Part shown: positions 10,476 through 19,300 of the stretch, piece by piece | Layout: every line of letters starts with the position of its first letter | How positions within the stretch are numbered: the first letter of the stretch is position 1 | Source of the DNA: Metellina segmentata | Lineage: Eukaryota; Arthropoda; Arachnida; Araneae; Tetragnathidae | Direction of reading: 5' to 3' | NCBI GenBank assembly: GCA_947359465.1 | Contig: OX375872.1 | Location: 133,164,011 to 133,228,010 of the forward strand | Length of the DNA: 64,000 bases | Notes under the pieces: generated by a model | Seen by the model: the letters and a program-made list of their open reading frames with translations, nothing else | Told to the model about the DNA's origin: nothing | Database searches by the model: none | Position numbers and translations under genes: made by a program

Positions 10476-11344
10476 TAGGGTAACTTGCAGTAAAACTGGG
10501 AAAAATTGCATTTATCCTTCCCTAAAATTGCATTTATGGAAATAAAGTTGCATTTATTTTTAATACACTAAATTCTAAAATCAATTATTTGTAAAAAATG
10601 AAACAATTTATTGACAATTTTAGTTGTGTACCACAGTATTATAATGTATCATTAAATACAGAAGAACGTTGATGTCGTTGAATGGTCGATCCTTGGCCAG
10701 TAATTACTTTAACATTGAAAAAATTTACTCAACAGAGACTGATGTTGCCTGACATTGTTGCAGTAACAAATACTGACTTGGGGGGAAATCATCTCGGAAA
10801 AGTGTAGCAATTGCGGGTAATGCACCTTTAGTGTGTTTCCAGCAGGAGCCATATAATAAGCTATATCGGATAGAAGTGCATCCTTTCGCTCAACATTCAG
10901 AGATTTTAAATAGTCATCTACAAGGCGAACATGATCGACACTCACCTCGCAAACTCTGCAGTCGATTGCGCAAGTTTCCTCTGGATTACCAAGAGTACCA
11001 ACCAATGTGTTAAAGTACCTCTTGCCATTTATTTCACTTTCGTCTGTTAGGACGAACACCTTCTTTCCATGAACTTCTTGTTTGATCCACAATACTTTGG
11101 CGTACGCAAGATCAGACACACTAAATCGAAGGATAGATTAAGAGGGCAAAAAATCAAATAGTAATTTCATATTAATCAATTTAAAGCTAAATTTTAAAAA
11201 GTTGCAGGTGGTTGCAAAGGTGCATTTATGTTGCGGTTATAACTCACTTACAATACCCCATGTAGGAGGAATTTTTGTTTTAGCACTTTACATGCAGTGT
11301 AGAACGTGTGAAAAGAGTTGCATTTGTTGCAAAAAGTTTCCCTA
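10476..11344 (-). mobile_element. hAT element remnant inserted in satellite
   Basis: Flanks are CCTATCCG (10468-10475) and CCTATCAG (11345-11352), an 8-bp target duplication with one difference. Termini are TAGGGTAACTT and, on the other strand, TAGGGAAACTT. Satellite sequence continues on both sides. Size is 869 bp, so most of an autonomous hAT element is missing. Confidence 0.75.
10709..11119 (-). pseudogene. hAT transposase fragment
   Basis: A 136-codon minus-strand frame carries VFVLTDESEINGKRYFNTLV, CEVSVDH and LKSLNVERKDALLSD-like blocks. I recognise the hAT-type transposase region around the first catalytic Asp that is common in arthropod genomes. The last ~30 residues lose resemblance, suggesting a frameshift. 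Zinc finger, remaining catalytic residues and dimerisation region are absent. It lies inside an element with hAT-type ends, which supports the call. Confidence 0.65.
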
Positions 11345-11694
11345 CCTATCAGTTAAAAGCTTAATAGGATTGGGATGCATCTGCTATAAACGTAAATGGA
11401 CACATGTTTTTACCTGAGTAACAGTTTCTAAAGATGAACAGTCTGTTTTTACTGTTGCAGACATTATTTTATCAGCTGTCGCTGATTAGACTGAATCTTA
11501 GCATGGTTCAGATGCATCTGCTCCAACAATCAAATTATTCGAAAGTTGCTCATCTTTACAAAAGCCTAAAAGCGTAACGCCTGTTTTTACTGATGCAGAC
11601 CTTGTTTCATTAGCTGTCAACAATCAGTTTTAATCTCAGTAGGATTGGTTGCATATCTACTTCAATTGTAAAAGTTAGATTAAAGTTACCAGTT
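11345..11694. repeat. Satellite-like tandem array, right part
   Basis: Continues the 7730-8345 array with 'aataggattgggatgcatctgc', 'ttgcagacattattttatcagctgtc' and 'ctgatgcagaccttgtttcatta'. The stretch 10430-10475 is another piece of it. Confidence 0.7.
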
Positions 11695-11830
11695 TTAACA
11701 CTCCAAGTGGTTTCGACGAGATATCTCGTCCATCAAGATCTGACCAATTTTGCAAATGGCGAGATCTTTTCATCAAAATATTACCAATTTTTCAATGATG
11801 ACGGGATACCTCGTCATCCAAATATCTCTT
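11695..11830. mobile_element. TTAA-ended palindromic element, copy C (3' truncated)
   Basis: TTAACACTCCAAGTGGTTTC opens the copy, followed directly by the perfect palindrome GACGAGATATCTCGTC at 11715-11730. Then come the linker 'catcaagatctgaccaattt' and two more diverged palindromes. No matching right end is present. Confidence 0.7.
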
Positions 11831-12180
11831 CCATCTCCGCTCGGACAGCTGAAGACACAAGGGATGTAGGGAAGACCCCGAGGAAATTATGGCAAATGTC
11901 TCGACGAATTCTTACGATAATCATTATTCACATGCGTGAAACCGAAAATTTAGATTTCGCTTGCCAACCGCAGGATGCTGTTTTCTCACATGTGCTCATG
12001 TGTGACCGGAGATAGGTGCCCTTAAGGTCAACCTTACATGTACCCTAATATATGTCTTTAAAGCAGGGAGTAGATATAGCCATTTACCTATTTATTCGTC
12101 CTTAATTATATAGCCTGACCTAATATAACCTATTATAGCCTGACTCAAGCTTAAGATTTCAGGGCTTAAATGAAATATCC
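11831..12180. other. Spacer, nothing recognised
   Basis: No gene, repeat or terminus identified. Confidence 0.4.
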
Positions 12181-12184
12181 ACAT

Positions 12185-12955
12185 AGGCACTTACTCAGCA
12201 TAAGGTCTGAGAAAGGAATAATTCGTGTTAAACACCACCGCAAAATAAAGTAATAATATTGTGAATATTTGTGTTTGGAACGCTAGAAACGTGATTGACA
12301 ACGATACTCTAATTTAGATAATTCTTTACACAACATAAGGACTGATAAATGAACAATTCAAATTCCATACCATCGCTGTATATTTTGATTATCGTGTCTA
12401 AAACGCTAGAAAGATGATAGCAGATGATATTATAATTAAGGGATAATTCCTTACTAAACATTAGGGCTGGAAAATGAACAATTCATATTCCATACCATTG
12501 CAAAATATTGTGATCACCTCGTTATTATTTGTGTTTGGAGCGCTAGAAACGTGATGCATAATGGTATATTCTTATTTAGATAATTCCTTTCTCAACTGAA
12601 GAACTGACAAATTAATAATTTGTATTTCCACTCCATCGCAAAATATTGTAGCATCTTGTGATTACTTGTGTTTGGAAAGCTAGAAACGTGATGTACTGCG
12701 ATACTCTTATGTAGATAATTCCTTGCTCAACACAAGGGGTGATACAGAAATAGTAATTCGTGTTTTATACCATCGCATAATAGTGTGATTATTGGTTTGG
12801 GAGCGTTAAAAACGTGAGGGAAGACGATATTCTAATTTTGGTAATTCCTTACTGAACATAAGGGCTGAGAAATGAATAATTCATGCTCCTTGCCATCACA
12901 AAATATTACGTAAAACCTTGTGATTATTTGTGTTTGAAACGCAGGTGCAATTTTT
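12185..12955. repeat. Tandem array, ~140-150-bp unit, upstream of MCFD2-like gene
   Basis: At least five diverged units repeat 'attccttactcaacataagg', 'gaataattcatattccataccatcgcaaaatattgtg' and 'tttgtgtttggaacgctagaaacgtgat' in the same order. It ends about 280 bases before the translation start at 13235, so it could include or displace promoter sequence. No TATA box could be placed with confidence. Confidence 0.75.
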
Positions 12956-13234
12956 AGCTTTGGCTCAGTGATGACGACACATACAGCCTGGGATGCGGGG
13001 AGGGGAAACGCGGTCTTATCTTCACTTCCATATCTGCTTGAACATCGAAACTTTAAGTGCTGATATCGTTTAGAGACTTCCCGTTATTTAACAACGATGC
13101 TCGTTAAACTGTTGCGTGTCTCATGTGAATGAACATTTCGTGAAACTGATCACTGTTCATTATTCCTAGCGCATTTCCGTGTTCGTTAGTTATTTAATTA
13201 TCATATTCAAAGGTAGAAGGGAGAATTGTTTGAA
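12956..13234 (+). promoter_or_regulatory. Upstream/5'UTR region of MCFD2-like gene
   Basis: The only non-repetitive stretch directly upstream of the first coding exon, less AT-rich than its surroundings. ATGs at about 13094 and 13131 open frames that close within a few codons, so they would be short upstream ORFs if transcribed. No core promoter element is convincing. Confidence 0.3.
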
Positions 13235-13389
13235 ATGGAATTTCGATTACGCCATTTTGGATCTATCGTACTCGTTATCTCATCAACGGTGATGTGTCAT
13301 GTCCGACCGGATTTTCCTGGCGCTGTTGCTCCCGAGTTACAAGAGCTGCGAAAAAGATGGGGCGCTGCCGATATAATACGAGATTTGGA
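13235..13389 (+). CDS. MCFD2-like exon 1
   Basis: Encodes residues 1-51 and two bases of codon 52. The ATG is the first in frame and is followed at once by a signal peptide. The donor is GTGAGT at 13390; reading on without splicing would meet TGA immediately. The 3' ~60 bases of this exon are duplicated in the intron that follows. Confidence 0.85.
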
Positions 13390-16300
13390 GTGAGTAAGTT
13401 TCCTTTTCGTACATTTATGTCTTGCTAAGTTCCAAATAATGAGGTTTCTCTTTTAAAAAGGCTAATTAAACTAAGATCTGATTGGAAGAATAATAGAGAA
13501 ACTAATTTTTCTATTTAGCATTCGACGCCTTTACTTCCGTAATGAGATTTTAATCTACTTCCTCTGTCATGAAATTTCCGGATTTTAAATCTAATGGGAA
13601 GAAACAGTAGAAAAACTAAATTATTTGATTCTCTTAAAATAATTGTTTTTACCAGTAAAACACTTTCTTGCAAGCAACAAGAATGGTTCAAGATGGAGCA
13701 CTGAGACGTAATATCTACTATTATAAAAGGAAGTGTTTGTTTGTTTGTATGTTTGTCTGTCTGTTTCTTGCCGCAAAATCCTAACGATTCTATGGCACTT
13801 ACAGCAATGAGATTTGGCACACAGGTAGTCCAAATTTTTTGAAATTTTTGGGTCGCTGTGAATTTTAAAATTTAATCTAGAACATTTTAAAATGAATTTA
13901 ATAGTTTTATTCTCTAGCGGGTTCTTCAATGCGTTTCTTCTAAAAGACGAAACACCCGAATCTAGACTTTCTATCCACGTGACCTTGGAACTTTTTTTTA
14001 CCACGTGACCTTGGACCTTTGGAACCAAGCCAAATTTTTTTCAACCCGGAGAATTTTTTTTTTTTCGTTTCCGCTTTGATCTCGCGCGAAGGAATGATTT
14101 TCCAACCAGACAATAAATCTTTTAACTGGTGTCACTTAGTTCTTTTTTCTATCTCCTAGACCGTTAAAGACAGAGTAAAAATTTCAATGGATTTGAAATC
14201 TGCGGAAAATTTCAGTTTAGATTGCTACCTAAAAATATGATTTTCTTTAAATAAATAATTTTTAAATTGAATCAACGGATTTGAAATCTGCGGAAAATTG
14301 TACATCAGATTAATACCTTACACCACGGGCAAAGACGAGCTAGCCACGCAGTGGCTAGTACTTGATATTTGGAGTAAGCTTTTTTCTCACGCATTTGTAT
14401 CTTTTGTCCAGTTAAAAATACTTCCACCCAGTAAGGTTTTAATTAGTTTCGCCTATCGCATATGAAAGTTACGGTTTTCAAATATGATTGGTTTGTTTTT
14501 CTCTACGGCATATTTTTGCCGTATGAGTCATACTTAAGAAAAATCTGATTGGAAGAACAGTGTAGAGAAACTAATTTCTCTGAAAATTTCAATCGCGCGA
14601 CCACCAAGATTTTAATTTAATTCTTTTATCATATGAAAGTTTCGAATCTTGAATCTGATTTGAAGAATAATAGAAACCCAAATTTTTTATACTTTTACAA
14701 TAATTATGTACGAATGAAATAAATGCTCACGAGCTACTAGAGTGTGTAAAAGATGGGACACTGGGACATAATAATAGATTTTGGAGCTTGTTTTTGTTTC
14801 ATGCACATTTGAGTCTTGTCTCTCAATTTCAAATACTCCCTCCATAAGGTTTCATCTATCATATATAAAAGGTTGAACAATATTAAATCTGGTTAGTTTG
14901 GGTTTGCTTTTGTCCCTCTATGGTCATTTTTTACCCACATGAAGAATAGTAGAGAAACTTCTCTTTTTTTTATTGCACTAGGGGCTCCGCCCCCTGCTCA
15001 CCTACGCTCGCCAACCCCCGGTGATCGCTACGCAATCCAACACTTCTGTCGTAAGCGTCTTTCCGGGCCATGACGTCACAGCGAGTTTCACCCCAAGGCC
15101 AGCTAGAAGGATCTAACGTTTCATCTTCGAAAAATTAGTACACTATCGCGAAATCATCGCATCAAATTTATTTATGAACCAACTTTAAAAATAATTATAC
15201 CATAAGAAAGAGTACATTCTAAGTTTTCATGTGGTATTTTCAAATTTTAAAACTAATAGTATTAAGCTATAGATCTGACAGTTTTAGTTTTGTATCGGAA
15301 ATAACGATCTAAAAAATAAGAAATTTGTATGACCAACTTTAAATCGCATCGAATTTATTTATTAACCAATTTCAAAAATAATAATACGTAAGAAATGTGT
15401 ATTCTAAGGTTTCCCGTGATGTTTTTAAATTTAAAAACTAGTAGTATTAAGCTATAGATATATGACGGTTTTAACAAAAAGAACGAAAAGTTCCCAAAAT
15501 TCCCAAATTTGTCTAATCAACTTTTAATCGCATCGAATTTATTTATTAACCAAGTAAAAAAAATAATTGTACCATAAGACAGAGTACATTATACATTCTA
15601 AATTTTCTCGTGAATTTAGACTACGGCCAGTACAGCAGTTGTACCTTGAAAGAGTTATAAGAATCGCGCCATGAAAGAATCGAGCCAATGATATCTATAG
15701 CCGTAGTCAAAAGGTTAAATCTGTTTCCTCTATCACACATGTGAAAGTTTATGGATTGACAAATCTGATTGCTGCTGATTAATTTGATTTTGTCATGTTT
15801 CGTCACAAAAATTATATTTAAAACGAAATCTTATTTGAAGTTGCTATTCCGGTTGCTAATCATGAACTTGTTTCATGATTAGCAACCGGAGAGGGCTAGT
15901 GCACGTTAGATCCGTCGTGGCTTCCAATGTCCTTCCAATGTTCTTTGACATAGTGGGGACGTTTAAAGAGCAGGCTGCCAGCTGTTGTCCTCATCAACTG
16001 ACCGTGGTTCAAAATTACGAGGTGTTGTCATTGGATCATTTTCTTCGGGATTCATTCCGATCTACGCCCATAGCCAGTAGTAGTGCTTCATTGCAACATA
16101 AATTCAACTACTTTCCACTACCGAATAAAAATTCTGGGTGCTTGAAATCTGATTGAAAATTAGAATAATAGTATATTATTTCCACAATATGGTTTATTTC
16201 CTCTGCATATGAATATACGGATTTTTAAATCTGATAGGAGTTGGGGAAAATATGAATCTTCAATTGGTTCGATTCCTTTCACAACATATTTTTAATTATT

Positions 16301-19300
16301 TACGCTATCACATGAAAGCTTCAGATTTGAAACCTGATTGGTAGAATAGAAGAGAAACCGAATTCTGATCCTCGAAATTGACTCGTTAGTTTCACGAGAG
16401 TTTTTAAATTATTTCTACTATCATAGGAAAGATTAAAAATCAGATTGGAAGAGAATAGCAGATAAACTAAATTTTTTCTTATTCATATAATTCAATTTGA
16501 TTACTTTCACATTGAAAATGAAACTAATTAAGTATAAATGCGTATTTAAATCTTACAGTGTGGTAAAGATTTAACACACATGTACACCCGTCAAAAAAAA
16601 AACGACTCACTCGATCGCAATTGCGCAACTTACATCGCAGAACAAAACGGAAGGTAGCAATCGATGGGATGAATGTTTTCTACAAATATCAATTGTTAAA
16701 ATTTGTTTAAGGGGTCTTCATATTAAATTGGGTCTTGCTCCGAAAATTTCAATACGAACCCACATCTTTTATCACAAATATGGATTCTACACACAATTTT
16801 AAGCGGAAATAAAAATAAGTTCATCAATTTTATTGGATTTTTCACCGATTCGTAAGTGTTTGAAAATTAGATATCCTAATTTTAAATTGGTGTTTCACGT
16901 TTTTTGTTATGTTTGCTAAAAACATTCATTTTCCTTGGAATTTGTTTTCCCATCCTTTGCTACCCAAAAACACAAACACAATCTATAAACATTTTAATTA
17001 TCAAACTAAATTTACTATTTTTTATTAATTATGAGATTAACATTCATAAAAATTATGAATAGAAACATATGCAAATTTTGACACCATGTGATTCAACTGT
17101 TGTTTAAACATCGGAATTCCAAATTTCAGCTCATTGCTGGTATAATTAGTACCGCAGTGAGACTGTTTGCGAAATTCGATAATTATTATCGTGCACAAAA
17201 AAAGTAAAACAGAAATTTCTGCCAAACAATCCAGGGATTCGATCAGAATATATTCTTACTTTGTTACCATCTTAATGGACTCCATACCAAGGCGCCTACA
17301 ACAGGTCATTGACTGCGACGGCCACTACACGTCTTTATTAATATTTATAATGTGATTGAACTCCAAACACACTCCCTCAATGGTTTTTATGGATTTTTCT
17401 AGGTCAATTTTACGCCGTTTTTTATTATTTTTTCATCAAATTCGCTTGAAATTGTGTATAGAATCCAAATTTGTGATAAAAGATGGGGGTTCGTATTGAA
17501 AATATCGGAGCAGGAGCAAATTTAATATGAAGACGACCCCTTAGACAAATTTTAAATATTGGTATTTGTAGAAAACATTCACCCCCATCGATAGCTACCT
17601 TCCGTTTTGTTCTGTGAAATAAATTGTGGAATTGCGATCTGGTGAGTCGTTTTTTTTATGGGTATACACAATTGGAAACGCCAGAAGTTTTCATTTTAAC
17701 TTCCTTGTCAAGATTAATCATCAGGCTTAACAAAACAAACATTTTCCAGCTTTTAAGTAATAAGTACATGAATATCAGGACAAAATTATGGGTAATAAAG
17801 TTTTACATTCATTACTCTTACTTTTCAAACACTATTCCACCAGTCATAACATGAAATCGAAGCATACAAAATATAAGTGTATATGTTAATTCAATTTGGT
17901 ACTTTATTCTACATATAAAAATTAAGGAAATTTACTTTCTTTACATTACATATTCTAAAAGCATTTTTTAATGGATATTATAATTTATTTTATATTTTTA
18001 GTCACATAAAACAAGATGTGCAAAGGATCACAAAGCTTCAGGACGCTGGAGAAATATCTACAAATGAAGCTCTATTTTACTTTCTCCGGTAAGAATTGTG
18101 TATTTCTTAAAATAGGGATAACCAAACATAAGCCATTACCTTTTAAAATGACGCCTCGATTTGTATATCCTCTCCCATCACCATGTTAATATCCAGTATT
18201 CAAATGCTGAGTTCTTGATGTCCTGATCAACTTTGTGTCTGAATTCCATCTTAAATTTCAGAAATTGAATCGCTAGCCTCAACTGAAGTAGGATAAATAA
18301 ACCGCATGCGTCAATCAAAAGAGAAGTTTCCATGGTTAGAGTAGGATCTAGAGTAGGGTGGTGTGAGGGTAGTACGTTTATTTGGGAGCAATGTAGTATT
18401 TATTGCATTACCTTCCTTTCTTCTGATAACTAGACACGGAGATTGAAGTGGATATTACGTTTATTATCTTTTTAGCCGTTGTTATTGTCATTGAAACTTA
18501 CACCGAATGGACGCTACTCTGATGACGTCAATACCAAGAGGGTGATTCCCTTAACCAATTGCTAACTGGCAAAAGAGATCAGATGTTGTTTACAAAACTC
18601 TTCCTTTCAACATGATTCGAACTTGTTAAAAGTTACCAGGTACGTCAGGGCATAGACTGGTATTAACCCTCCTTGTGGCTATGTCGACGAGATATCTCGT
18701 CACTGGAAAACTGATTAGATCTTGACAGACGAGATCTCTCGTCAAAAGAATAAAACTAATTTGATCTTGATCTCACCAACATCACAAAATCGGAAATTTC
18801 TTGATCACGAGATATTTCGTCATTAGCAAAATTAGTTAAATTTTGATGTACGAGATATCTCGTGGAAACCATTTGGAAGGTTAAAACTCATGGTGGTTGT
18901 TTTGATGAAATATTTCACCATTAGCCAAACTGACCCTTTCTTGATGGACGATGTACCTTGTCATTAACAAAATTGATTAGATCTTGATAGACGAGATATC
19001 CGATTATTGACAAAATTTTTCAGATGTTGATAAGCGAGATAGAGCTCAGCGAAACACCTTGGAGGGTTTAACATGCACGATCCTACACATCATGATACAA
19101 TTTTTCACATAAATCGATATAAAAATTAATCTCTAAAAGAGCATGTTTTTCAAAGGAATATGTCGTTTACTATTTGTTGAATATTAAAAAAATTTCTAAC
19201 ATTTTCTTGTAGAATGCATGATTTTGATGATAACGCAAACCTAGACGGTCACGAGTTATTGGCTGCAATGACGCATGCCCTTGACCATTCAGCAGCAGAC

